DNA from: Rotaria macrura
Lineage: Eukaryota; Rotifera; Eurotatoria; Philodinida; Philodinidae
Assembly: GCA_900239685.1 (NCBI GenBank)
Contig: OENT01000169.1
Location: forward strand, 112,108 to 176,107
Reading direction: 5' to 3'
Length of the DNA stretch: 64,000 nt
Within the stretch, counting starts at the first letter, position 1; each line of letters begins with the position of its first letter. The position numbers and the translations under genes are program-made. Of the stretch, positions 27,201-39,674 are shown piece after piece. Under the pieces are notes generated by a model, which did not search any database, was not told the origin of the DNA, and was given only the letters and a program-made list of their open reading frames with translations.

Positions 27201-30200
27201 TTTCGAGAAGGACAGATAAAAATGTAGTTTTCTGTTGTGATTATAAATTCGATGGTTTTTTTCTAATAAGTAGTTGGATTTGGCATCAAAAATTAGGTTT
27301 TAATCAGTTGAAAAATAGTATTCTGAATTGCCTAGCCAATACATTTTTTCAAAGAATGCTAAGTGACATACCATTCGACGCAGAATTCGATTCTCTACAA
27401 AACTGGTTCTGTATGCAATTCATTTGAATACATAATTTCTCAAAAAAAAATACAGTTTTATAAGCGACTCTAAAGAAAAAGGATTCTTTTTTTTGTCATA
27501 GTATTACACGAGGATAAAACATTCCTAGATGTGCGATACTTCAGCTAAACCAGGTCATTTTTGTAGCATGAATAGAATATGATAAATTGGATCGAGTGAC
27601 ATTGAAACGATCTTATTAACTCTCATGTCTTTTGAGATAATTGGAAAACAATGTTTAAAACGTCATAACGTGATGTTTGTACAAGAAGTTATGTCAAGTA
27701 TCGTCAACATTGGAAATAGATACAAAGACTGTCAATCTGACGAGTCAGAATCCTTGATTAGTATGTGCAGGATTTCACGCTAAACAATTATTCGAAAGAG
27801 AACATGAAGTTCAAGATAACAATGAATGCTCATGGATTTGTTGAATTATGAGTAATGTTTATCATTTCTACACACCTAAGAAGCCAATGGCTTTTGTCGT
27901 TATACTCATGATCATATAGATTCTTGTCCTACTTGATAGTTATCCTATACTTAGCATAAATGAAACTAAGCATAGAGATAGCAAAAGCTAACTCAACACC
28001 TTAGCATAAGGTTATGAAATCGTCTAGAAATTATAAGAAAGCATAAATTTCACTCCATGTCGTTTACTCTTTAGACAAATCTAACAAAACATCGTCCCAT
28101 GAACAGTTTTGATGTTTATCAATAAATAAACAAATCATCTTTTACAAAATAGTCATGAATAGGTAAAACACTAAATAGTTCTTATTATTTTTTTTAATAG
28201 AAAAGTAAAAACATTCGTTCCTAAGAGACCAACTAAGCTAGCTGAGAAGATCCATCTTCAATCATTTTAAGAAAATAGTTGTTCTATTCGATTGATTTAC
28301 TCACGACTCATTTTCTATCCAAGATTACTGCTGGCAATAAAACTGTCCTTCGAGAAATTCTCCACAAGCAGTATGAAAAAAATCGGAAGTATTCGAATGT
28401 TCAACAATGTTTTATTCCGATTCCGACGTACCTCTCAAAAGATTTTTCCTACATGGAAAAGTTATATCATCTTATATTTTATAATTTTATGCAGAAATAA
28501 AATTGATACAAATTGTACCGAAATGAACAGATACTCTTTTATGTGTAGGTATTTTTACAATGACTTAAACAATATTTTTCTCAATATTCAGTTGATATTA
28601 TCGAAGTGACATGGCAGCTTGATTGTTTTATTTGATAGCTGTAATGTATTAAAAATGCATTCATACATATAGTTATGCACTGGAATCTTTCAGATAACTG
28701 TTTTGCCTAGATGACTGAATAAAAATGTATTCCTATTAAACAACATGAAATAACATTTTTCTATCTGTACACAAATAAAGTCTGCGTGTCGCATGAGATA
28801 ATGTCAAGAGAAAATCACGACTACATAGTTAGACTACGAGCTCAAATCAATTGAAACATTATAAACTAATGTCTATTGTCTATTGTTAAATGTCGAATAA
28901 GTATTTTAATGTGCCGAACTGTATATCAACTTCGATGGGAAATATCTTGTTGTATTTGTGTCACGACCTTGAATTGATTGAAATTCATGATCGATACATT
29001 ATTTTTCAAAATAGTCGAGCTGTATCACGTGATTACAATACGTGCACCATTATATATGTACGAATTTATGGTGAGATTTGAATTGTGAATACGGACTAGA
29101 CATTGATTAGTTCCTGTTGGATTTCGTCTTCATTAAAATACTATCATAGATATGTTCTTGCAAAGACATGACATAGTAACAATAAATTAAAAGATGCAAA
29201 CGAGACTAGACAAGTCACGAGTATTATCATAATGCCGATAATCGATATAAATAGAGTTCTTTTTGATGGTGCATGTTTATTGTGCCTCGTGTGGAACCAA
29301 TGACAAGGTAAAAAGAAAAGAAAGATTTTCTGGTTTTGTAAGCATTGAGTGCTACTTGAAATTTAACTATTTCCTACGTTTTTTGATACTTGACCTATAG
29401 AAGTGTTCGTATAACTAAGCAGTATGATATGTAGGACGATGTTCAACAATTCGAATTTCGCAATCTTGTGAGAAATGAAAAGAAAAGAAAGATTAAGACG
29501 AGTAAGAAGGACATTGTTCACGTATCTGTTATAATAAATGATCGTTTATTATTCTTAGTTACTAATGTATCGGTTATTATCAAATAATTCCATTCTCGTC
29601 CTATTTACAATTCGAATAATTCTCTACATTGAACATTAGTGTGCTCTATTGCTGATTTATCGGACGTAAATAGAGATGCATCCAAGAGAATCTACTCAAA
29701 ATATATTTGTATCAGATTCAACACAATGTCATCTACAATCATGTCACGTTAAAAATTCGAATAGATAGATAGATAATTAAGATGTTTTGTCATTTATATT
29801 GTTCACACAACAATAGAGAAGTTTTCAAATCAAGACAATAACTCTTCTATTCAAATTTCAACTGTTGTATTTGTATGAATCAATACTTAGCAAATTACGG
29901 TTTAGTTCATACTGAATATATGTTACAAAGAAATTTGTTAATTTTATTCAGCTACGGAAATAATGGAAATTCAAATCTACTAGACGTTCATTGTTTTCTG
30001 TAGACTGTTGTTTAGATTGCAAAAAATATTTTATAAAATTTATTCATCAACAATATATTTAACTATTGGCGATAGGATCACAGTTGAATGTATTTCATTT
30101 GAAAGAATTATTTTCGAGTCACACAAATCAAGAATGAGAAATGATCGATAGAATTATATTCGATTTAGACAACATCAAAGAAGAACAGTAGATATCAAGG

Positions 30201-32749
30201 CGTCAAGATACATGTTGTTTACAATCCAAAAAGCAGAACGCATAGAAATTCGGATTTCAACCATCAAACTGGTAGAAATTTTCAAGCAACTGTTACTGTC
30301 CTGATATGAGCACACATTTTTATTCGTCACGCATAGCTTAATTCTATTAACACCCTTTATGCTGCATATACTATATCATCATGTGATTGAATGTCTATGC
30401 AGTTCATCCATCGATTCAATAAAGTATACATAAATATTTGTTAAAATAGTGAATAGATCTAATGTAATTTTTAAGTTACATTCCATGAAATACTTGAGAC
30501 TATTCCGATGTTATTCATAGAGATATCATATATATAGTACACCATATATGAAGTAAAATTTTTCGTTTTGGTTGCATCAACATTTGAAACCATCAGCTGG
30601 AATATTCTACTGTTTAACAGCTTTCCTTTCAAGAATTACTCAATTAATATATTGTACTACTATCATATACTTATGAAAGAAAAACAAAGATAAATTCATG
30701 CAAACATTAGACATCAATTGCTAGTAAAAAGTAGATAATTAAATTTCTAAAGAACAAGTCACTTCAATTTAGAATAATATTAATACATTCAAAATTGTTA
30801 ACATACTAACACAAAATAATCGACTTATTTGACAATCTAAGGTGCTCGACCATATTGTTACAGATATCGAACAAGAAACGGTACTATTCAGTTGCCAGTA
30901 AAATCCACATGTTTCTCGTGTATGACGATCTACGTATGTATGAAGAAAAAAACAACACTCTTTGCTAACATAATTCAATTGTAAATCAACATAAATGCTA
31001 TTTCTGGAGTTCACATCAAAATTTGAATGATACTATTAACATGCGATAAAATCTTCTATCGAATAGACACGACGGAGAAGCACACAAGGATTTTTGGGGG
31101 GGAAAAAAGTTCTCTATAAAAACGTGTATTTGGTCGTTTCCTTTTTCCATTTGAAAATCTTTATGCAGCACAAATGTATCGATCGAAACACATTTCGATT
31201 TCATACTTTCCTAACAATGATACATAATCTAGTTTCGCACTTGCTGGTTATGCATACAAATAGAAGATAGATTCTAAAAAAAGATGGATACTTTTGACTC
31301 ATTCTTAGAAAGCAAACTATTTTTCCTATGTGTAACAACTAACGATACTTGAATTCGTACCTAGTTTTCAAACTTGATAGTTTCAGATATTAGCACAAAA
31401 TTAGAATATATTTTGAAAAACAAACAAACTTCAAATCCCTCGTATACCGAATACTCTTCCCGACATGTTAATGACTCAACGAACATTGATTATTGATGAC
31501 TTTCTTTTGTTCTTCAAGTACATGAATATTTTATATCAAAGAGAAAGAAAATCTGATTCCATTCATAAAAATACATTTGAAATTCTCAATTGACTCAAAG
31601 CAACTAATGAACTGGAAAATTTTCAAATATAATTAAATGTTTATTAATGAAAATTAAATTTCATTTGCATATGAAGATCGACACTGCCCACTCCCATAGA
31701 ACTGTGACTGTTTGATTATCGAACTCTTAAGAACGAGTATTTTTCATTTTCTCCTTAGCAAAGATGAATATCTTTCATATTTATTCTCGAAAAGAAAATA
31801 TGAACCTATAATTGTGATACCTTTCTGCTCTAATTAATGTTGAATAGCATGTGTCAATCTTATAAACATGAAATTGGTTCATTCATCAAACAAAAAGAAA
31901 ACTTCATCCATACTATAATTTCAACTAGATCATTTTGCCTTATAATCAATGTCTCGTTTAACAAGCTATTGTATTTTATATTGTTTTTCCATGACATCAA
32001 AGCATTCAATGAAATGTGTCTATTCGATGAACTGAGCAACGTATTGTCTTGTTTTTTATTTCATGTATCATTTAAACACCCGCCGACCATCAAACTTGGC
32101 GTCATTGCTCTATTTTCCCATCACTTGATCTCAATGGTCACTTATTTGAAAAAAAATAAAAGAAGAAAACACTAAACCTAAAAAGATCAAAGAATCATCG
32201 AACAATGCACAGTTCATTCTTCAACCAGAATACTTCCAACGAAAACAAAAAGGAACACCACATTTGTGTTTTTTTTTTATTCGAAATCCACGCGTGAGCA
32301 ATCGAATTATTCAAACAAACATGCAATCGCTTGTCAACAACGATTATGAACACGCGTCAATATCAATGGTGGGAAAAGAAGAAAAAAAACGTTCGTATGT
32401 TGGAATTATCGCTGTTTGCTATCTCTCATCGTTGATGAATCTGATTATAGAGATGGTAGTGGTAGGTTGTGGTCGAAAGAAGAAAAAAAAAGCAATCGTG
32501 ACAGCTGACCAATATAATATGGATAGAAGAATAGGATAAAAAAAAACAGTTGATCGCATTTATTTCTTCCTTTCTTCCTTCCTCTTTTCTCTTTACCTAC
32601 GCAAATCGAATATAAATATCGATCGGAAAGAAGACGAAGAATACGACAGAAACAAGCACGAATGACCTCTCGCATATTTGTTTCAATGCCAATCTATCAC
32701 CCATAGAACCACAGTTTTATATTCATTATTTTACTATTCGTAATGTTGC
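24225..32749. other. 8.5 kb gene-poor interval
   Basis: No open frame here shows a domain, a coding-like composition or consistent splice sites. The longest (31837-32175, 112 codons; 28292-28609, 105 codons) are rich in Phe, Ile, Lys and Asn, as expected of chance frames in AT-rich DNA. The left part must carry the HSF promoter and the right part the promoter of the ankyrin gene at 32750. A locally GC-richer patch lies near 26978-27095. No RNA gene, tandem array or transposon end was recognised. Confidence 0.55.
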
Positions 32750-33181
32750 ATGACGACGAATTCTACCAGTGAATTTACTCGATTAATGTATCTACTTGAT
32801 ACAAACAATCTCGACGACGCACGAATATTACTTAAACGACAAACATTAGTTATGCGTAATAATCTTTTTGATAAACTTGATAATGATGATAACACATTAT
32901 TACATCGTTATGTTCTACGAAATCATGCTGATGCTGTACATTTATTATTAGAATATGGTGCATCAGTTTATTCAGTAAATAAATATGGTTGGTTGCCAAT
33001 ACACTTAGCAGCTTATTGTGGACACAATAGAACTATAGTACAATATCTACTTGAATTTGATAAAAGGTAGACAAATATTATTTGCTTTTGCTTTTTTTTT
33101 TCATTCTGTTATTGTTTATTGTTTAATAAAATCTTACGAATCATTGTTAATTGGATTCCACTGTCTAGATGTTATAGATGA
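32750..33181 (+). CDS. Small two-ankyrin-repeat protein, NRARP-like
   Basis: Exon 1 is 32750-33066 and exon 2 is 33169-33181, joined by a 102 bp GT-AG intron. The product has 109 residues. Ankyrin repeats span about 48-76 (TLLHRYVLRNHADAVHLLLE) and 79-108 (GWLPIHLAAYCGHNRTIVQY). Total length, two C-terminal repeats and the sequence GWxxxHxAAxxGH followed by a short tail match NRARP, the Notch-regulated ankyrin repeat protein (114 residues in human), which down-regulates Notch intracellular domain. The N-terminal 40 residues are helical and less conserved. The start is the first ATG of the frame. The splice gives a very short last exon (Arg-Cys-Tyr-Arg-stop). If the intron is retained, the frame ends at the TAG at 33068. 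NRARP identity is a family-level inference, since ankyrin repeats are common. Confidence 0.75.
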
Positions 33182-33761
33182 GTGGACAATAAGACGAAAT
33201 AATGCAAAAGAAAATTTTCCTTATGAACATTAAAATCAAATGAATACGAAGGTGATGAAATCTTTGACAGCTATGCTACTAAGAAATAATAGAAAATTGA
33301 GTATTATTACACGTGTATATCGGTTTAACGATGGTGTTGAAATAGGTAGCTGAATAGAGGGAAAAAATAGGTGTTAAGGAATTTTCTTCTATTTCATCGT
33401 CATCGATTTTTATAGAATTTTATTTTTAATGAATGAGAAATATCGTTTACATCGTTCTGTCTATCGTGTTTTTAAAATATCATTATATGTTAATTGTTTT
33501 TTCACTTTGATAATCAAGTGTGAATATTTATATTCATTGACTAGGAATGCTCTTTTTATCAACTCAATTTCATAATAAAATGAATGGATTCTTTTCACTT
33601 TTGTAAGTGTTGTGTAAGAGAGTGATTCTTCAACTTAAACAATTTCTCTCGTTGAATTCCATAGATTCAAATCAGTTTGGCGCAATCTATAAACAATTTA
33701 AATTTACAGTCGATTATTAAATTTCTACGTGACTGGAAATAGATATTGATGAGAGTAGTTT
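33182..33761. other. Intergenic region between the ankyrin gene and the hAT element
   Basis: This holds the ankyrin gene's 3' UTR and AT-rich spacer. I see no coding exon or structured element before the transposon's target-site duplication. Confidence 0.6.
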
Positions 33762-33769
33762 ATCATGAT
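33762..33769 (+). repeat. 8 bp target-site duplication, left copy (ATCATGAT)
   Basis: The eight bases directly abut the left inverted repeat, and the identical eight bases abut the right one at 34557-34564. An 8 bp duplication is the hallmark length of hAT transposons. The sequence is its own reverse complement, so it also extends the apparent inverted repeat. Confidence 0.85.
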
Positions 33770-34556
33770 TAGAGGTGTAAGCCGAAGGTTAGAACAACGG
33801 CTGCTCATATAGAAAGTTTGAATTTTTTAAGGTTCTCAGCGGCGGCTATATAACTTGAAATTTATTTTTCATAGCGTCGGCGAAAACTAATATTTGTAAG
33901 TCTTTGCACGACGGCGACGGCTGAGTTTCATATTGTTAATTTCTTTTTAAGCTGTTTCTATTTATTTCAATTCCTGTTTACTGCCATTTTAAAATAGAAT
34001 TTATGAAAAAACTATCTTTTTTGTTATGATACAATGAAAAACTACATAAAGAGTTTCAAGACAAACGAGTATTACAAACTATGCACATATCAAAACATAA
34101 GACTAGAATAAAGTATAAAACAAAAAATAAATATAATAATATAGTCTGAAAATAATACGAATATTAATAATACACAAATGCTAGCCTATGTAATTAAATG
34201 TATAAGTAAACAAGCGATACTATAGATCAAAACTATACGAATATCAATGACTAAACTAGCTTTAGGTTGGTGTAAAGGTGTTTTTTTTTTCTACTGGAAA
34301 CAGAATATCCTCTACTTTTCGTCACTTTTGTGAAAACAGTGTATGACTGGTTCAAAATTTGAGATGAGAGGCAAAGGAAAAATTTTTGATCACATTCGTA
34401 AAAATATCAGCGGCGGCGATTTCTAATATCGAAAATTGTTTTTTGGCGACGGGAGCGGCTGAACTTGGTTTTTTAATACAGCGGCTGCTGGACAGTACTT
34501 TAAATTATCTGGAATTTCATGGCGGCGGCGGCTGAGCCGTACGGCTTACACCTCTA
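33770..34556. mobile_element. Non-autonomous hAT-type transposon (MITE-like), 787 bp
   Basis: The ends are perfect 15 bp inverted repeats: TAGAGGTGTAAGCCG at 33770-33784 and its reverse complement at 34542-34556. They begin TAGAG, fitting the hAT terminal pattern (C/T)A(A/G)NG, and are flanked by identical 8 bp duplications. There is no transposase frame. The interior is AT-rich but carries clusters of CGGC-containing motifs close to both ends, including GGCGGCGGCTGAG near 34521-34535, a related GACGGCGACGGCTGAG near 33909-33925, and AGCGGCGGC near 33838 and 34411. These look like subterminal transposase-binding repeats. Perfect ends and duplication suggest a fairly recent insertion mobilised by a hAT transposase elsewhere in the genome. 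Confidence 0.88.
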
Positions 34557-34564
34557 ATCATGAT
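34557..34564 (+). repeat. 8 bp target-site duplication, right copy (ATCATGAT)
   Basis: This is identical to the left copy at 33762-33769 and directly adjoins the right terminal inverted repeat of the hAT-type element. Confidence 0.85.
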
Positions 34565-35349
34565 GATTGCAAGTATGTTTCTTTGATATTCTTGTATCGG
34601 GGAATTCCCAGAGACTGAAATGAATGGATGATGTAAAAATACGTATGACTACAGTAACATTATTCTTCGATAGATATGTCTTCGAATGTGAACACTTTTA
34701 TAAGAAAAAAGGTTCTTTTTTTCAATCCCAAGAGTATAGAAATCGAGAGCAATCCATTGTTGATCCAGAATATTTTTAATTCGTTTCTATTGTTATTACT
34801 TTGAAAAAGAATGATTAAAGTTAATTCATCGATACTCTCAGATGTGTTAATAGTGTTATGACAGAAATCATCAGCACTGAGGAGTGTATGAATAGAACTT
34901 ACCGTGACTTAAATTCTCTCATCAACATCTCAGCACTGATTTTCTCTTCAACTTTGTGCTCGAGAAGAGCGAATGGTGTTTTGAAATTCTGTTTTTTTTT
35001 CTAAAATCTATAGATAGAAATTAGAACCACGAAAATATTCATGTAGGCAAAGTTTCCCATTCGCTTCTCATCAAAAGCCAAAACTCTAGAAACAATAGAA
35101 AATGATTTCATTATAAGATATTGCTACACAATATATATTCACGAAAAACGAATATTGCTCCTTTGATCATTAAAGTTGCATTTCATTTCTTTTCGAGAGA
35201 TAAAACAACATCGACTGGCAAAATTACAAATCAATTGCTTGTCTTAAATGTATATGTTTCTTTATATCACATATAGAGAAAAACGCATGTCATATAAAAA
35301 GGAAAAGTTAAAGTTTAGAAAATAGTCCTAGTTGATCTATTCATATCAA
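34565..35349. other. Intergenic region between the hAT element and the SOAT gene 3' end
   Basis: AT-rich spacer that includes the 3' UTR of the minus-strand sterol O-acyltransferase gene. No gene, repeat array or RNA was recognised. Confidence 0.6.
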
Positions 35350-38300
35350 CTACAAATCAAGATGTAGAATTTTAGCAGATGGTAACGTCATACGACAAAC
35401 AATCGATCTTGGTATTAATTTATCCCAAAAAGTATCCTGAAAGAAAATAGATTTCAATTCAATTTTATCTATGGATTTGAATCAGATAAAAGATAAAAAT
35501 TAGACTTACATTGGCAGGACATGACTTTCTTGCATAAGCTTCCATAAAGTAAAAACTTGATTGAAGACCAACACCAGTCAAAAGAGATGCCCAAACAAAT
35601 ACGTTAAATAGTACACCTTTATTTCTTGGTAGCAAAAAGAAAAAGCTCACTAAAAATAATCGAAATCAATGATGTGAATAAAAAGAGATTTATCTATTAA
35701 TTTACTTCCAACGACGGCAAATAGTAAGAACATAACTGGATAAAAGAATCCAAGTGCAAATATCATGACATATTCATGAAAACTAGCCGATAAAACTACG
35801 ACACATATCGTTGGAATGACACGACTTTGTCTTCCAGTAAGCTAAAAATGAAGATATGAACATGTACTCAAATTTGTAAGTCATAACATTAAAATGTTTA
35901 AGACAAGTGTACGCAAATAATGAAACATTATACAAGAACGTATGTTGATTTCGTTATTACAAAAACAATCCACTCCACTCTGAATACCGAGAAAAGTAAC
36001 GTGAACATTTCAATATTAAAAATCTATCATACGTATAGATTTTGAAGATAATTGTTTCACGTAAACATTGTCAGATTTTCAATTTCTTTTACTCTAGAAC
36101 ACGATCGTAATGAAAGTATCTTGTTCAAATCGATCATATGCAACGAGGAGTAACAAACGATTTATTTTAGATAAACTTCTCTGATTAACGGCTCACTAAA
36201 TATGGAGTTTCAAAGCTAAATTCTTAACTTAGATTGTCACATGGATAAACTACAACATGTAATACAAGGCTGACGTACAAGTTCTTTTGAATTCACATGC
36301 AAAAAATTGGTTGCTAGAAATTTTTATTATCGAATTCAATCGATCAATTTCATTTTTCTCGTTCAATCACTGACGTCGTTGTAAATATGAAGAAGAATTT
36401 TGATAGAAGATTTGAATTTTAACGAAAGTCCTCTACCCCTTGGGTTCTTGTAAAGATCGACTATGTTAAAGGACAAAATTTTCATTTGCTATCAATAACG
36501 AATAGATTCTAACTAGCATAATCTTCAATGATGAAACAAGCAATATTTCATATTAATACACGTCTTTTGGAGTTCTTTCAATAACATCCAAATTGAACAA
36601 CATCAATAGAAAGCAAAACAAATGTTTTTATCTTCTTTGAGAATGTTAAATTACAATATTCTCAGTATTATACTAAATTTCATTTAAAAAGTATTCTTAC
36701 AAGAAAAATTTCTTTGTATACATATGTATAAAGCCAATCATGCACAACAACATTCCATGTTCGATAGTAAGCGGCAAACGATGTTGAATTCCACCAATCC
36801 TAGAGTGAAACTCTAAATTCTAATTTTCAAAAACAAAAATGATTTACTTTATAAAACATTCGATCAGCGAATCGAAGCATTTCAGCAAATGCATTCAACC
36901 AACAATGTAAAAATCCATAAAAACCTAGAGAAAATTTCTTCATATGTAAAAGCAAATTCAATACAAGATTTTACATTACCTAATAGAAGAAAAAGACTTC
37001 CGGGCATGATTGAATTAAATAAAACTGATGTAAATATCGATAATGTTATTTCATTCTGATTTAAATTTTCAAATGTTGGTATACAAAAACGAACGACAAC
37101 ATAGTAGACATAAAATATAGATGCTATGACTTGTCCAAACATTTGTAAAACATAATCCCAATGTATAACAGCATTACGAGGATAGGAATCACGATAAAGT
37201 AACGTAGGTGCAAATAGAAAATATAAATATTGTGAAAAATCTGGACAAGATAATCTTGATACATCTGTATTTTCATTTTCAGTAGATTCTGAAAATAAAG
37301 AGAACGAAAAGGATGAATAATCACGAAAAATATTCATGTCAAAATTTGAGAATATACGAGCAAGTTAACTATTCCTTAATAATATAGCATAAGCAAATCG
37401 GAATAAGAATCTTATATATATATATATTGCTTTGTATAAACACACCGCTTATCGTACGACATTGCAAACGAACTTTTTCGATATTTTCACGTACAAATGA
37501 ATGAGTTTTCATTAATTGTCGAAGCTAGATATAAGATCATTATTTGTTTTGGTTCTTTTAAAATTCTCACCTGTTCAAGTAGAATAATAAGTGATGAGGC
37601 AACTGGTAATTGGTGTTTAACAATTTCACGACATGGTAATACGAAAAATAAGATGATGTAACTTATATAAATAGTTAACCATACTGTATCGTAGAATCCT
37701 AATAGAAGAAAAATTTTGATTAGTACTGTGCTTCTTTTATATAGAAATGATTGATATAGTTAGAAGATATTCGAATGGTAAACATATCTTAAGATTGCTT
37801 TTGCCTTTACATTTTATCTTTATATGATTAGTTCGAATTCATTGGTATCAATTGTTGAGAATCTCTAACGTTCGTGTATTTATAGGTTTTCGTTGCTAAC
37901 TTTTATAAATTACTCGACTTCGTTTTCATGCATGTGCAAATAATTATTTTAATGATTAATTATTATTTGACATTGAACTTTAAAACCTTTTTGCGAATAA
38001 ACTTGATGATAAATATATTGTATTAGACTTTGAAATAGTTCAAATTTTAAAAGCTCACATATAGCTCATTTCAGAACTTCACAGTGAATCTTTTTAGAAA
38101 ATAACACATTAACTACACAACAGAATGGATCTTCGATCTTTCAACGAAGATGATTCATAGAAATAACTAGAACTATTGAAAAGTCCAATAAGATAAGTTT
38201 TTGCTGTTGAAAAATGGCTAGAAAGGATGCCCGTGATTCATGCTTGATAATATCACTATTCGATAAGGAACTTCTATGCATAGATAACCTGTGGAGTTTG

Positions 38301-39353
38301 TCTGTATCTCATCCAGATCAGCGTATAAACAATATAATAATTACATAAGCAGAACGAATAGCACTGAAACTGATATTTACATGACACCAGTTGGTCAACC
38401 AATAGATTATTCTGCTTTTATCTTTCATATGAATCACATGATTTGATTCATGTTCTATTCAACCTTGTATGACACTCCTATGTTCGATCTCAAACTACAC
38501 TAAATCAATTATAGTTCATCGTTGAAACTCTAAATTCATAAACTGATTTCGAATGATAAAAAAATTGATGAATTAAACCTCTGGTTATTAATCATACTTA
38601 GTTTTCTACTATCCGTGCCATAGGACATTCGATAGTGAGTCCAATAGTAGAATCCCATGAAAACTACGACAGCTGTAGATAATTGCATAATCAACCAAAC
38701 AAATAGAGCAATGTGTAAATTTTGAAAACAGAAAAAGATCAATTCAAAATCTAAATGTAATCTTAAATATGAAAAATATTTTATTTTTCATCATATGATA
38801 TTCTTCTTTATTTAAATTATCTTTACTTTCCAGTATCGACTAAATCATTAATTGTCACTTGTATAACAAGTATGAGAAGCATGGCAGCAAAAACATTTCT
38901 TATACTACGAATATGTGATGCTTCGAACAAATCAGTTAGAATAGAATTACGAGCAACAAATACACGTGATTCATCCATTCGACGACTCGATGAACTAAAC
39001 AAATGAAATGTTGATCTTTCTATACTAAAGTTTCACATTGACAACGAACTGAATTTTTGATGTTTGAAGTACTTTTGGTTGTCGTAATTCGAAGTCATTT
39101 TTAAACAATGTAAACTTTTCATTCACTTCATTTTCAATACGATGTAATTCATCCACCAGGGATAAACGAATTTTCTACAAAAAAAATCAAAATATCTTCT
39201 TTTTGGAGAAACAGAATGTGAAGTGAAAAACTGATTTACTTCTGCTTCATTTTGAATCCACTGTGCATTCGAAGTGTTTACTATTCATTCATATGATAAA
39301 ATATTTAACAATAAAATACAACGATTAACCTACGTACCCGTTTCCATACTCAT
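35350..39353 (-). CDS. SOAT1: Sterol O-acyltransferase (ACAT/SOAT, MBOAT family)
   Basis: The enzyme esterifies cholesterol or a related sterol with fatty acyl-CoA in the endoplasmic reticulum. Exons (minus): 39353-39338, 39280-39240, 39174-39050, 38994-38827, 38761-38598, 37698-37571, 37524-37446, 37288-36980, 36924-36848, 36799-36701, 35841-35706, 35649-35510, 35436-35350. All phases agree, giving 522 residues against about 550 in human SOAT1. Diagnostic stretches include [58 protein letters not shown] and the FYxDWWN motif at about 367-373. The catalytic histidine is His424, in SASFHEY. Many hydrophobic helices are spread through the chain. The first 70 residues are soluble and poorly conserved. 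The gene lies head-to-head with the DEPDC1-like gene. The symbol is used for the SOAT family, without choosing between vertebrate SOAT1 and SOAT2. Confidence 0.96.
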
Positions 39354-39674
39354 TTAAAAAAATGAAATGTTGGTATGATGTGAGTGAGTTCGTGCATATG
39401 TCTATGTCTTACGAAGATAAATCTGCGAATTTTGATTGCTTGTATAACATAGCCAATAAAATTCAGAAAACAAGAAAATAGTTTTCGTTTAAATTAAATT
39501 TTCTGAATTAAATTAAATTAAATTGACAAAAATTATGTTTCAAAAGCGCTAATGTTTTTCGTCGAAAATAGTGAATTTCGAAAATTTCTTTTATAACAAA
39601 TGAAATGATTAGTCTTTGTTTCAAATTTTGGTTCACAATTAGAAAATCCAATCAAGTCATCATCTCATACATAC
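39354..39674. promoter_or_regulatory. Shared 321 bp intergenic region of the divergent SOAT and DEPDC1-like genes
   Basis: The two start codons face away from each other across this interval, so both core promoters must lie in it or within the first introns. It contains an AAATT/AATTA pentanucleotide repeat at about 39491-39524, partly self-complementary. No TATA box could be chosen with confidence in such AT-rich DNA. An AG at 39651-39652 could be a splice acceptor for the DEPDC1-like leader. Confidence 0.5.

Noticed and set aside
31837-32175. 112-codon frame upstream of the ankyrin gene
   Set aside because: Phe/Ile/Lys-rich composition expected of chance frames in AT-rich DNA; no domain or good start context.
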